DNA of 64,000 nt. Origin: Actinoplanes italicus (GTDB lineage: Bacteria; Actinomycetota; Actinomycetes; Mycobacteriales; Micromonosporaceae). Within the stretch, counting starts at the first letter, position 1. Every line of letters starts with the position of its first letter. Below the pieces are notes generated by a model. That model was not told the DNA's origin and did not search any database. It saw nothing but the letters and a program-made list of their open reading frames with translations. A program made the position numbers and the translations under genes. The stretch is taken from assembly GCF_003001815.1 (NCBI RefSeq), contig NZ_PVMZ01000002.1, forward strand, positions 310,001 through 374,000, given 5' to 3'. Below, in pieces: positions 17,589 through 26,970 of this stretch.

Positions 17589-18383
17589 ATGATGGCGCAA
17601 GCGGCAAGGACGGACATCCGGTGGCGTGCCCTCGGCGGCGGCCCCAAGGTCGTGCTCCTGCACGGCGGCATGCAGACCTCGGACAACTTCGGGAAACTCG
17701 CCCGGTCGCTCGCGGCCACGTTCACCGTCTACGTGCCTGATCGGCGCGGCCGGGGCCTCAGCGGTCCGGCGAAACACGGGCACGGGCTCCGGGCCGAGAT
17801 CGACGACCTTGCGGCGGTGCTCGAGGAGACCGGGGCGCGCAACGTCTTCGGCCTCAGCTCCGGCGCGGTCATCGCGCTGCGTGCGGCCATGGAGCTGCCG
17901 ATCGAACGCCTCGCGCTCTACGAGCCACCGCTCAAGCACGGCGATCACGATCCGCTCGCCTGGCTGCCGAGATACGAGAAGGAGCTCTCCCGGGGCCGGC
18001 GGGCCGCCGCGTTCGTCACGGTCTCCAAAGGCACAGGCGGTTTGCGGTACGTTCCACGCGCGGCCATGATCCCGCTGCTGGGACTCGTGATCCGTGCCGG
18101 CGAGGGTAAACGGATCGGCGACCTGATCCCGACGATGCGCCTGGACGCCGCCGTCGTCGAGGAGGCGGCCGGACCGCTCGGCACGTATGCGGCGGTCACC
18201 GCGGACACGCTCCTGCTGGGTGGGGACCGCTCCCCGGCGTACCTCACCGGGGTCTTGAACGGCCTGGAACCCGTCCTGCCGAGAGTGCGCCGGGTGACCC
18301 TGACCGGGGTCGGGCACCTCGCCGCCGACGACAGCGGCAAGCCGGAGCTGGTCGCGGCCGAGCTGCGGAAGTTCTTCCGCTGA
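17589..18383 (+). CDS. Alpha/beta hydrolase
   Basis: 264 residues with the hydrolase fold: the HGG oxyanion region (VVLLHGGMQ, about 21-29), the nucleophile Ser in FGLSSGAV (about residue 93) and a C-terminal His in GVGHLAADD. A cap region occupies about 120-200. The substrate cannot be told; an esterase or a peroxidase-like role is possible. The promoter carries two strong operators, but no cognate regulator lies adjacent, so control must come from elsewhere in the genome. ychF follows 37 bp downstream with its own -10 box. Confidence 0.85.
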   Translation: MMAQAARTDIRWRALGGGPKVVLLHGGMQTSDNFGKLARSLAATFTVYVPDRRGRGLSGPAKHGHGLRAEIDDLAAVLEETGARNVFGLSSGAVIALRAAMELPIERLALYEPPLKHGDHDPLAWLPRYEKELSRGRRAAAFVTVSKGTGGLRYVPRAAMIPLLGLVIRAGEGKRIGDLIPTMRLDAAVVEEAAGPLGTYAAVTADTLLLGGDRSPAYLTGVLNGLEPVLPRVRRVTLTGVGHLAADDSGKPELVAAELRKFFR

Positions 18384-18406
18384 ACGGGTCGCGGATGGGC
18401 ACTGCG

Positions 18407-18420
18407 TAGACTGGCGTTCC
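18407..18420 (+). promoter_or_regulatory. -10 box of leaderless ychF promoter
   Basis: TAGACT (18407-18412) with 8 nt to GTG 18421, one more than the usual spacing here. Confidence 0.4.
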
Positions 18421-19506
<1,086 letters not shown>

Positions 19507-19687
19507 CTTCGCCACGGCCCTGCATGGCGCCGGAGAGGTGGATCGAGGGTTCGACGAAGGAGTGTGCCCGACGCAGTGCCGGCCTGATGAAAGCGGCGAC
19601 GCTGCACGGGCACAACTACGCAGGGTTCGGGTCATCGGGCTGTAGCCGGCCCGCGGTAATTGTCTGAGGACCGGGCGGCTGGTCGGC

Positions 19688-19700
19688 TACATTCCGGCGC
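19688..19700 (+). promoter_or_regulatory. -10 box of leaderless exonuclease promoter
   Basis: TACATT (19688-19693) with 7 nt to ATG 19701. Confidence 0.5.
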
Positions 19701-20255
19701 ATGGCCGAGATCTATGTGAGTACGGACGTCGAGGCGGACGGCCCGATCCCGGGTCGTAACTCGATGCTGAGTTTCGCGTCCGCCGCCTTCGACGCCGACG
19801 GCACGATGGTCGGCACGTTCACCGCGAACCTGGACACCCTTCCCGGGGCGGTCGCGGACCCGGGCACGATGGCCTGGTGGGGCCGGAACCCGGAGGCGTG
19901 GCAGGCCTGCCGGGCCGAGCTGCGGGAGCCCGGCGAGGCGATGGCCGACTATCGCGCCTGGCTGGAGGCGCTGCCGGGCAAGCCGGTGTTCGTGGGCTAC
20001 CCGGCGGCGTTCGACTTCATGTTCGTCTACTGGTACCTCATCCGGTTCACCGGCGTCAGCCCGTTCTCCCACTCGGCGCTCGACATGAAATCGTTCGCGA
20101 TGGCGGTGCTCGGCACCGAGTTCCGCGGCACGGTCAAACGCACCATGCCGCGCGCCTGGTTCGGCCCCGGCCGGCACACCCACGTGGCCCTCGACGACGC
20201 GATCGAGCAGGGCGAACTGTGGATCGCCATGCGCCGCGCCGCCCGCTCGCGCTGA
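19701..20255 (+). CDS. DEDDh-type 3'-5' exonuclease
   Basis: 184 residues. Exonuclease motif I is STDVEADG (Asp9, Glu11), motif II is [10 protein letters not shown], and motif III is [11 protein letters not shown] with the His and Asp expected for the DEDDh subfamily. It is a stand-alone domain like the exonucleases that trim DNA or RNA ends; substrate unknown. It converges on the 20267 gene, with a small inverted repeat covering both stops. Confidence 0.85.
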   Translation: MAEIYVSTDVEADGPIPGRNSMLSFASAAFDADGTMVGTFTANLDTLPGAVADPGTMAWWGRNPEAWQACRAELREPGEAMADYRAWLEALPGKPVFVGYPAAFDFMFVYWYLIRFTGVSPFSHSALDMKSFAMAVLGTEFRGTVKRTMPRAWFGPGRHTHVALDDAIEQGELWIAMRRAARSR

Positions 20256-20271
20256 CGGGGCGCCGGTCAGC
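20251..20271. terminator. Inverted repeat over two convergent stop codons
   Basis: GCTGAC (20251-20256) and GTCAGC (20266-20271) pair around a GC-rich loop. Both TGA stops lie inside the arms. A short stem, so only a tentative bidirectional terminator. Confidence 0.4.
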
Positions 20272-21130
20272 AGAACTGCGTCCGCACGACCCGGTCGCCG
20301 TCGTCCAGCCAAGCGTGCACGACACCATCGAGCGGGCGCAGCGGGTGGTCGCCCCGGACCAGCCGGAGCCGGGCTCGTGAGATCCCGTCCGACTCCAGTT
20401 CGGCGGCGGTCCGTCCCGCGCTGACGCGGGCCAGCCAGGCCGCGTCACGGCTCAGTCTCCGCCGGAGCAGGGCGATGTGCCGTACGCCGAGGTCGTCGAT
20501 CCGGAACGGGAACCCGCGGTGTCTCTCGGCGAGCCAGCCGCATCTCCACATGCCGTGATCGGTGCTCCACCAGTCGACGCTGTGCTCGGACTCCGTACCG
20601 GGAAAGGGGTGGGGGTTGGCGTCTTCTCCGGCGCCGGCCAGGGCGGCGTCGCGCCCGTCACAGAACTCGCAGGTCTCGTCGGCGTTGTGCATGGCGCTCA
20701 TCTCACCGTTGAGGGCGAGACCGAGGTGCGTTTCGCGGGTACGCAGCCATTTGCGGACGTCGGCGGCCTGCTGGGCGTCCTCTTTGGAGCTGTACATCGG
20801 CAGGCCGCTGCCGCCGTTCAGGGGCTGGCCCATGGCGGCGTAGACCGCCGGACTCCAGACCGGTCTGACCCGGTAGTTGACCAGGCGATCGGTGTTCATC
20901 ACGAGCCGGATCAGGCTCCGGCCTCCGCTTCTGCGGCGCGTGCCGACCACATGGCGCTGGTCACCACCATCACCCCAGACGATCGGCAAGACCCAGACCT
21001 TTGCCCCGGGTACGAAGTGACGTGTGCCCGGTCGCTTCGTGTCCGTCTGCTGGCGGGTGAACGTCTCCCGGCTCACATTCGCGACGACACCCCAGGTCAG
21101 CGGCTCAACCGATGCAGGTCTCTCGATCAC
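20267..21130 (-). CDS. Hypothetical soluble protein
   Basis: 287 residues, no recognised family. A CEFC pair near residue 154 could bind metal or be redox-active. The C-terminal half is rich in Arg/Asp pairs with an ELESDGISRARLRLVRG segment. No membrane helix or signal. The GTG at 21130 gives the longest frame; downstream GTG codons are possible starts. Nothing in the neighbours indicates a role. Confidence 0.6.
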   Translation of the reverse strand: MIERPASVEPLTWGVVANVSRETFTRQQTDTKRPGTRHFVPGAKVWVLPIVWGDGGDQRHVVGTRRRSGGRSLIRLVMNTDRLVNYRVRPVWSPAVYAAMGQPLNGGSGLPMYSSKEDAQQAADVRKWLRTRETHLGLALNGEMSAMHNADETCEFCDGRDAALAGAGEDANPHPFPGTESEHSVDWWSTDHGMWRCGWLAERHRGFPFRIDDLGVRHIALLRRRLSRDAAWLARVSAGRTAAELESDGISRARLRLVRGDHPLRPLDGVVHAWLDDGDRVVRTQFC

Positions 21131-21188
21131 CCCGCGATTGAATCAGTGCGCTCACGAGCGTCGGGGGACAAGACCGTCACGCTCGGCC

Positions 21189-21308
21189 TCATCGGCTTTG
21201 AAGCGTCCGGTCGGGTTCGAAGGGTGCCGTGATCACCACGACGTCCGGCTCGGGACGGTTGCGCTCGTCGAGCCGTACCGTCATCGCGCGTTCCACTTCG
21301 AAGCGCTG
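21189..21308 (-). pseudogene. Uma2-family endonuclease remnant (middle part)
   Basis: A 39-codon open stretch bounded by stops encodes EVERAMTVRLDERNRPEPD followed by VVVITAPFEPDRT. This matches the core of Uma2-family PD-(D/E)XK proteins around the RPEPD motif. There is no start region, no C-terminal half and no room for either. A decayed fragment, not a gene. Confidence 0.6.
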
Positions 21309-21321
21309 TCATGCGACTAGG

Positions 21322-21792
21322 TTAGCGAATCGGGACCGCGAGGAGCCGTTCGTAGCAGACCGACACATCCGAGCCGGTGTACGGGCCGAACAGGGGGATC
21401 TCGTGGTATCCCTCGCGTTCGTAGAAGCGCATCGCGTCCGGCTGGGCCGGGCCGGTCTCGAGTCTGATCGTGGTCCAGCCCCGCTCGACGGCAGCCGACT
21501 CCAGGGCTCGGAGGATCGCTGTGGAGACGCCGGAGCCGCGGCTGTCCGGAGTGACGTACATACGCTTGACCTCAGCGGACGTTGGATCGAGGCGCCGCAG
21601 GGCGCCGCAGCCGACCGCCGTTCCGGACGAGTTGGTGGCGACCAGGAACAGGTCGATGTCGGCGGCGGAAGGCGGCGTGCCCGGCTCGTGGTCGTCGCTT
21701 CCGTAGCGGGCGTCGAGCTCGGTGCGCTGGGCGGTGCGCAGTGCGGCGCCGGCGGGGTCGTCCCACGGGCGGGCTTCGATGGTCCAGGTCAT
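21322..21792 (-). CDS. GNAT-family N-acetyltransferase
   Basis: 156 residues. The acetyl-CoA site is VKRMYVTPDSRGSGVSTAI (about 86-104; Q/RxxGxG/A form), followed by LETGPAQPDAMRFYEREGY typical of the C-terminal part. ATG 21792 has GGAGGA five nt upstream; an ATG four codons earlier is not used. It is divergent from a TetR gene, with a palindromic operator between them, so the regulator probably controls this gene. The substrate is unknown. Confidence 0.87.
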   Translation of the reverse strand: MTWTIEARPWDDPAGAALRTAQRTELDARYGSDDHEPGTPPSAADIDLFLVATNSSGTAVGCGALRRLDPTSAEVKRMYVTPDSRGSGVSTAILRALESAAVERGWTTIRLETGPAQPDAMRFYEREGYHEIPLFGPYTGSDVSVCYERLLAVPIR

Positions 21793-21814
21793 GACATCCT
21801 CCATTCGGAACAGG

Positions 21815-21827
21815 TGTTACGGTAACA
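21815..21827. promoter_or_regulatory. Operator between GNAT and tetR genes
   Basis: TGTTACGGTAACA is a perfect 13-bp palindrome (6-bp arms), followed by a half-copy GTTACGG at 21831. It sits 22 bp from the GNAT start and 29 bp from the tetR start, suitable for autoregulation and divergent control. Confidence 0.6.
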
Positions 21828-21856
21828 GGCGTTACGGATCGAGGAGGGTGCGACGC

Positions 21857-22462
21857 GTGTCACGTACGGCTGATCGGTCCGCGCAGGGCGAAGCCCTGTC
21901 CCGGGCGGTGTGGAGCGTGCTCGCCGGACAGGGTCTGGAACGGCTCACCGTCCGGGCCGTCGCGACGGCCGCCGGATGCACGACAGGTCTGGTCATGCAC
22001 CGGTTCCCGAACCGGCAGGCGCTGTTGCTGCACGCCCGGCAACTGCTGCACGAGATGACCCGTGCCCGGGTCGAGGCCCTGGAGGCGGAGGCGGCGACAC
22101 CTCGGGTGGCGTTGCGGGCGGTCCTGCACCAGGGCATGGCCCTCGACGAGCAGACCCGCCAGGAGGCGATCGTCTGGATGGGCTTCCTCGCCGCAGCCGT
22201 CGCCGACGACCAGCTGATCGAGGAGCATCGCCGCAACAACCGAGCCTGGCGGGAACGGGTCGAGCGCCTGACCGCGGCGGCCGCTCCGGAGTGGACGGCC
22301 GCCCGGGTCTCCGCGGTCGCCCTGGCGCTGATCACCATGGCGGAGGGGGTGGCCGTCTACGCGGCCGCCGACCCTGCCGCCTTCCCTCCCGCAGACCAGG
22401 AAAGCATGCTCGACGCCGCCCTCGTCGCCTTCGAGCTCGCCGACGGGGATGGGGAGGGCTAG
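21857..22462 (+). CDS. TetR-family transcriptional regulator
   Basis: 201 residues. The N-terminal HTH (about residues 8-52) has LTVRAVATAAGCTTGLVMHRF as recognition region, followed by an all-helical ligand domain. GTG 21857 has GAGGAGG upstream. It is divergent from the GNAT gene across the TGTTACGGTAACA operator, so it probably represses both. The ligand is unknown. A 41-bp repeat array begins about 55 bp after its stop. Confidence 0.88.
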   Translation: MSRTADRSAQGEALSRAVWSVLAGQGLERLTVRAVATAAGCTTGLVMHRFPNRQALLLHARQLLHEMTRARVEALEAEAATPRVALRAVLHQGMALDEQTRQEAIVWMGFLAAAVADDQLIEEHRRNNRAWRERVERLTAAAAPEWTAARVSAVALALITMAEGVAVYAAADPAAFPPADQESMLDAALVAFELADGDGEG

Positions 22463-22998
22463 ACACCTTCTACGGTCAGAGTCTGAGGCTGGTGGGGATA
22501 GCCATGTCCCGGACCACCTGATCGCCCAGCCGTGCCCGGCGACCCCTTCCGCGGGCTGTTGATCGCGCAGCCGTGGGCGGCGACCCCTTCCCCGGGCTGT
22601 TGATCGCGCAGCCGTGCCCGGCGACCCCTTCCCCGGGCTGTTGATCGCGCAGCCGTGCCCGGCGACCCCTTCCCCGGGCTGTTGATCGCCCAGCCGTGCC
22701 CGGCGAACCCTTCCCCGGGCTGTTGATCGCCCAGCCGTGGCCGGTGAACCCTTCCCCGGACCGCTTGATCGCCCAGCCGTGGGCGGCGAATCCTTTACCG
22801 GGCCAGAGGCAGCGATATCCCGGAGCCGGGCTCCGAAAACGGCCGTAGTTGATCGTCCAGCACCGGGTCGCGGCGGTAACCGACTCCCGGAGCCACGACG
22901 GGGACGCCAGGCCATCAGCCGACCGAACGCCACCACGGCTCAGACGGATGCGGCTGACGGGCCGGGAACCCCGACCGCGAAAGCTCTTTAGAGCCGGA
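22463..22998. other. 536-bp spacer dominated by a minisatellite
   Basis: Apart from the 41-bp array, the rest (22806-22998) shows no gene, RNA or operator I can support. A long antisense frame runs across the array, but a 41-bp unit shifts frame at each copy, so it is not a repeat protein. Confidence 0.6.
22519..22805. repeat. 41-bp minisatellite, 7 copies
   Basis: Units start at 22519, 22560, 22601, 22642, 22683, 22724 and 22766. Each begins TGATCGC(G/C)CAGCCGTG, continues with a GGCGA(C/A)CCCTTCC block and ends near GGGCTGT. The central units are almost identical; the last two are diverged and one spacing is 42. Confidence 0.92.
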
Positions 22999-23622
22999 CT
23001 AGAGCAGGGCCGGAAAGACCGTTCCGGCGATCAGTGCGCCGACCATGGCGCCGACGATCACCTGGGCCGGTGTGTGCGCGGTCAGCCGGACCCGGGCCCA
23101 GCAGCCGAGCAGCACCAGCGGCACGCCGAGCAGCACGACCGGGCCGTAGACGACGGTCAGCGCGGCCACCGTGCCGGACGCGACACCCGCGTGGATGGAC
23201 ATCTTCCACCAGTGCGTGACCAGGGCGAACACCGCGAGCCCGACGCCGCCGGTGGTGAGCAGCGCGAGCACCTCGCCGGGGGCGCCGAGGGCGAGCAGCA
23301 GGAGCAGGCCGGCGACCAGTGAGGCGGTGCCGAAGAGCAGGGGGATGCGGCGGTCGGCGCGTTCCGGGATGTGATGGTTGGTGAGGCGGCCCTTGCGTAC
23401 GCCGTGCAGCACGTAGCCGAGCGGAATGACCGCGGCGAACAGTGCGCCGGGCAGACCCCACCAGCGGGAGACGCCGGGTGTCTCGCCGGCGTGCCATCCC
23501 ACGGTGAGCAGCAGTACGGCCACGAGCACGGCCGGTGCGAGTACTTCCGAGACGACGACCGCGATCCGGTCGAGCACGCCCGGCGCACGGGTCCGGACGT
23601 CATCGGCAGCAGCGTTGATCAC
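22999..23622 (-). CDS. PAP2-like membrane phosphatase
   Basis: 207 residues with about six membrane helices. KMSIHAGVASG resembles PAP2 motif 2 and RLTAHTPAQVIVGAMVGA resembles motif 3. The usual final Asp is replaced by Gln, and the first KxxxxxxRP motif is not clear. Known relatives dephosphorylate lipid phosphates or polyprenyl pyrophosphate; activity here is doubtful because of the altered motifs. GTG 23622 is the start. The gene lies 52 bp downstream of a duplicated marR 3' end. Confidence 0.68.
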   Translation of the reverse strand: MINAAADDVRTRAPGVLDRIAVVVSEVLAPAVLVAVLLLTVGWHAGETPGVSRWWGLPGALFAAVIPLGYVLHGVRKGRLTNHHIPERADRRIPLLFGTASLVAGLLLLLALGAPGEVLALLTTGGVGLAVFALVTHWWKMSIHAGVASGTVAALTVVYGPVVLLGVPLVLLGCWARVRLTAHTPAQVIVGAMVGALIAGTVFPALL

Positions 23623-23674
23623 CGTTGCATCATCCCAAGCCGAACACGCCGGTGAGGCGACGCGAAACGCCGCC

Positions 23675-23780
23675 GATCAGGTGTCGGCGGGTGCCGCGTG
23701 GCCGAGGGTGGAGCAAGGCGGTCAGGTGTCGGCGGGTGCCGCGTGGCCGAGGGTGGAGCAAGGCGGTCAGGTGTCGGCGG
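23675..23780. repeat. 45-bp tandem duplication of the marR 3' end
   Basis: TCAGGTGTCGGCG recurs at 23677, 23722 and 23767 with identical intervening sequence, giving 2.4 copies of a 45-bp unit. The copy at 23767 is the true marR stop and last codons; the others lie downstream. Confidence 0.85.
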
Positions 23781-24216
23781 CCATCGCGGCGAACGCGTCG
23801 GCCAGGCGGCGCAGGTCGAGGCCCTCGAGGTGGTCGAAGATGTGCCGGCGGACGCTGGCCAGGTGCGTCGGCCAGGCCTCCCGCAGCCGGGCCATCCCCT
23901 TCTCGGTGAGGACCGCGTTGGCGCCGCGGGCGTCCTCCTCGCAGCGGATGCGGCGCAGGTAGCCGCCGGACTCGAGCTTGGCGGCGAGGCGTGTCATGCC
24001 GCTCAGTGACATGTCGCACGCCGTAGCGAGTTCGCTCATTCGCATGAGCTGGCCGGGAGTTTCGGAGAGATGGCGCAAAACCGTGTACTCACTGGCGGAC
24101 ATGCGTTGCTCGCGAACCAGATCGGCGTCGAGGGCACGTGGCATGACCTGCAGGAATCGGCCGAGTGCGCGCATCATGGCCTCTTCGTCGGGACTGAGTG
24201 GCGCGAGTGCGTGCAT
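23767..24216 (-). CDS. MarR-family transcriptional regulator
   Basis: 149 residues. It has a winged helix with SASEYTVLRHLSETPGQLMR, then LATACDMSLSGMTRLAAKLE as recognition helix and the wing RIRCEEDARGANAVLTEKG. ATG 24216 is placed by TACGAT 7 nt upstream. Ligand and targets are unknown; it is divergent from the G5-domain gene 155 bp away, which is a candidate target. Its last codons and stop are tandemly duplicated downstream. Confidence 0.92.
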   Translation of the reverse strand: MHALAPLSPDEEAMMRALGRFLQVMPRALDADLVREQRMSASEYTVLRHLSETPGQLMRMSELATACDMSLSGMTRLAAKLESGGYLRRIRCEEDARGANAVLTEKGMARLREAWPTHLASVRRHIFDHLEGLDLRRLADAFAAMAADT

Positions 24217-24229
24217 GGTCCCGATCGTA
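24217..24229 (-). promoter_or_regulatory. -10 box of leaderless marR promoter
   Basis: TACGAT (24229 to 24224) with 7 nt to ATG 24216. Confidence 0.5.
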
Positions 24230-24371
24230 CGGCGACGGCGCATCCCGGCCGGCCCGGCGACTCTGCGCCTCGCCGGGGTAACGCGTGAGCCTGGTCTCGG
24301 GGCGCGGGCGTCAGCATTTCGGGTGACGCTTGTCGGCTTGCCTGCGGGCCGGAGAAAGTCACAATGCTTTG

Positions 24372-25307
24372 GTGCAAAACCAGACAACTAGTGACTCTTT
24401 GCAGCAACTGCTCGAAATGCCACGAAAGTCTTGGTGGGCCCGGCTGCCGTTCGGTGTCCGGATGGCCGCGGGCGCGAGTGCGATGTTCGTGGTCGTCGGC
24501 GGTGGCGTGGCCGGCGCGGTATCCACCATGACCAGTCCAGGATCGGAGAGCGTCAGCACCACGGCCCGTGCGGCCGAGGCCGACCTCGGCGCCCCGATGC
24601 TGGAGGAGAGCCCGGAGGTGGTCAGCCGGGCGGCGGCCGCGGCCGAACCGTTGCCCGAGCGGCCCGGCGAGACGCCACCGGTAGCCACCACGACCCCGGC
24701 TCCGGCGCGGACCGCCGCGCCGGCCGATCACCTGAGCCGTGTCCGGGTGGCCGACCAGCGGGCCGACCGGACCGGGCCGCGTGCTGCCCGTACGCTCGCC
24801 CAGGCCCCATCGCGACGGAAGGCGGCGGCCGAGCCGATCGTCACCACCCGGACGGACGTGGAGACCCGGGTCGTCCCGTTCGACACGCAGGTGGTGCGGG
24901 ACTCCTCGCTGCCCCGCGGCGTCCGTCAGGTGCGGGTCGCCGGATCGCCCGGCGAGCAGACGCTGCGCTACCTGGTCACGACGACCGACGGACGGCCGAC
25001 CGCGCGCAGGCTGCTGAGCAGCTCGGTCACCCGCAAGCCGCAGAACCGTGTGGTGGCGCTCGGCGCGGCCCGCAAGCCGGCCCCGGAACCGGTGTGTGAT
25101 CAGGCGCTGGGCCTGTGCCTGCCGTTCGGGCGCACCGCGGTCTGCCCGTCCGACGGTTCGGCCGCGGGCGTGTCCCCCCTGCCGCCGGCCGCGGGCGCTC
25201 TGCCGCCCGAGGAGACCGGCGAGATCCTGATCGCCGAGGAGGACCTGGAACTGCTGGGTCCGGAGGGTCTGGACGCGGTACGCCTGGAACCCGCGACACT
25301 GTGTTGA
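24372..25307 (+). CDS. G5-domain cell-surface protein
   Basis: 311 residues. A basic N-terminus and one hydrophobic segment (about 32-52) suggest a signal anchor. An Ala/Pro/Thr-rich linker follows, then a G5 domain (about 150-235: IVTTRTDVETRVVPFDTQVV and SPGEQTLRYLVTTTDG), as in RpfB and other wall-binding proteins. The tail is Cys-containing and Pro-rich, with no catalytic domain. It probably binds peptidoglycan or glycan at the surface. GTG 24372 has CACAAT six nt upstream; the frame is open further up but overlaps the divergent marR promoter region. Confidence 0.8.
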   Translation: MQNQTTSDSLQQLLEMPRKSWWARLPFGVRMAAGASAMFVVVGGGVAGAVSTMTSPGSESVSTTARAAEADLGAPMLEESPEVVSRAAAAAEPLPERPGETPPVATTTPAPARTAAPADHLSRVRVADQRADRTGPRAARTLAQAPSRRKAAAEPIVTTRTDVETRVVPFDTQVVRDSSLPRGVRQVRVAGSPGEQTLRYLVTTTDGRPTARRLLSSSVTRKPQNRVVALGAARKPAPEPVCDQALGLCLPFGRTAVCPSDGSAAGVSPLPPAAGALPPEETGEILIAEEDLELLGPEGLDAVRLEPATLC

Positions 25308-25355
25308 CGGTCACCCACGATTGCGTCCGGGCCGGTCGGGGGACACGGTAACGGC

Positions 25356-26189
25356 ATGGCTCTGACCGACACCGGCCTGGCCGATCTGGCCCAGCGGCTG
25401 CTCACCGTGCCCGGCGTCGTCGGGGTGGTCCTCGGCGGCAGCCGGGCCCGGGGCACGCACACCGAGGACTCCGACTACGACCTGGGCCTCTACTACCGGG
25501 CGCCGCTGGACACCGGCCGGCTCGGCGAGCTGGCCGAGGAGGTCGCCGGGCGGGGCAGCGGGGTGACCGCGACCGGCGGCTGGGGTCCGTGGGTGGACGG
25601 CGGCGGCTGGCTGCGGATCGACGGTCACCACGTGGACTGGATCTACCGTGACCTGGACCGGGTCGAGCGCTGCTGGGCCGAGGCGGAGCAGGGACGATAC
25701 GCCTTCCACGTGCAGGCCGGTCATCCACTCGGGGTGGCCGACTTCTCGTACCCCGGTGAATTGGCTCTGGCCCGGGTCCTCGCCGATCCGACCGGAGATC
25801 TCGAGACCCTGCGTGGCCGCGTCCGGGTCTATCCGCGGGCGCTCTCGAAGGCCCTGGTGGCAGGGCTGTGGGAGGCCGACTTCCTGCTCGGCGTGTCGCG
25901 CAAGGCGGTGTCCCGTGGCGACAGCGCCTATGTGGCCGGTTGTCTGTTCCGGGTGGCCGGGGTGTGTGCCCACGCGCTGCACGGGGCGGCCGGACGCTGG
26001 CTGATCAACGAGAAGGGCGCGATCGCAGCGGCCGGGGCGCTGCCGGACGCTCCGGAGCGCTTCAAGGCGCGGGCCGACGCGGTCTTCGCGGCGGTCGACG
26101 GCGATCCGGTGCACCTCAGCACCGCGATCGATCTGATGGCGGATCTCGTCCTGGAGACCACCGACGCGTGCGCGATGATGCTGCGGTGA
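25356..26189 (+). CDS. Nucleotidyltransferase-domain protein
   Basis: 277 residues. The N-terminal Pol-beta-type NTP transferase motif is intact: GGSRARG (27-33), then the metal aspartates Asp40 and Asp42 in SDYDLGLYY and a third acidic residue in HHVDWIYRD. A helical C-terminal domain follows. It may transfer a nucleotide to a small molecule or protein; the substrate is unknown. The stop overlaps the next gene's GTG by four bases (GTGA), so it is coupled to the peptidase E homologue. Confidence 0.84.
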   Translation: MALTDTGLADLAQRLLTVPGVVGVVLGGSRARGTHTEDSDYDLGLYYRAPLDTGRLGELAEEVAGRGSGVTATGGWGPWVDGGGWLRIDGHHVDWIYRDLDRVERCWAEAEQGRYAFHVQAGHPLGVADFSYPGELALARVLADPTGDLETLRGRVRVYPRALSKALVAGLWEADFLLGVSRKAVSRGDSAYVAGCLFRVAGVCAHALHGAAGRWLINEKGAIAAAGALPDAPERFKARADAVFAAVDGDPVHLSTAIDLMADLVLETTDACAMMLR

Positions 26190-26920
26190 CCGCTGACGTA
26201 CCCACCATCCTTGCCACCAGCGCCTCCTTCCGTCCGGGCCGGCACGGCCTGCTCGACATGCGGCCCGGCCCGATCCACCACCTCGCCGCCGAACTGGCCG
26301 GTGCGCCGAAGACGCCGAAGATCTGCTTCCTGGCCCAGGCCACCGGCGATCCGCAGGAACGCATCGGAGCCTTCTACTCGGCGTTCGCGGGCACCGGATT
26401 CACCGCGTCGCACCTGCAGCTGTTCCCGATGCCGAACATCGCCGACATGCGTGCGCACCTGCTCGCCCAGGACGTCATCTGGGTCGGCGGCGGCAGCGTC
26501 GCGAACCTGTGCGCGGTCTGGCGGGTGCACGGCCTCGACGAGATCCTGCACGAGGCCTGGCAGGCCGGGGTGGTGCTCAGCGGCGTCTCGGCCGGCTCGA
26601 TCTGCTGGCACACCGGCGGCAGCACCGACAGCTTCGGGTACGACCTGCGCGGCTTCACCGACGGGCTGGGCTTCCTGCCGTACAGCAACGGCGTCCACTA
26701 CGACGCCGAGGAGCAGCGGCGGCCCAAGATGCACGAGCTCATCGGCAAGGCGATCCTGCCGGACGGCTACGCCACCGACGACGGTGCGGGGCTGATCTAC
26801 CGGGGCACGTCACTGTCCGAGGCGGTCGCCGACCATGAGGGGCCTTTGGCGTACGAGTTGAAGCGTGCCGCCGACGGCACGGTGACCGAGACGCCCTTGC
26901 CGACCCGCGTCCTCACCTAG
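26186..26920 (+). CDS. Peptidase E-like protein (S51)
   Basis: 244 residues. The S51 signature LSGVSAGSICWH holds the nucleophile Ser135, and GGGSVANL (101-108) matches the upstream glycine loop. NGVHYDAEEQRRP is typical of this family. Known members cleave Asp-Xaa dipeptides or cyanophycin. GTG 26186 overlaps the nucleotidyltransferase stop, so it is co-translated. The pairing is unexplained. Confidence 0.88.
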   Translation: MTADVPTILATSASFRPGRHGLLDMRPGPIHHLAAELAGAPKTPKICFLAQATGDPQERIGAFYSAFAGTGFTASHLQLFPMPNIADMRAHLLAQDVIWVGGGSVANLCAVWRVHGLDEILHEAWQAGVVLSGVSAGSICWHTGGSTDSFGYDLRGFTDGLGFLPYSNGVHYDAEEQRRPKMHELIGKAILPDGYATDDGAGLIYRGTSLSEAVADHEGPLAYELKRAADGTVTETPLPTRVLT

Positions 26921-26970
26921 GCTGGAGGCGTTGGGACTTCGGAGTCCACCCGTTTTGTTTGAGGAGAGCC

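Noticed and set aside
22519..22805. CRISPR array
   Set aside because: The units are contiguous with no unique spacers, and no cas genes are present.
21860..22936. 358-codon minus-strand frame covering tetR and the 41-bp array
   Set aside because: The 41-bp unit changes frame at each copy, so a repeat protein cannot be encoded; the rest is antisense to tetR.
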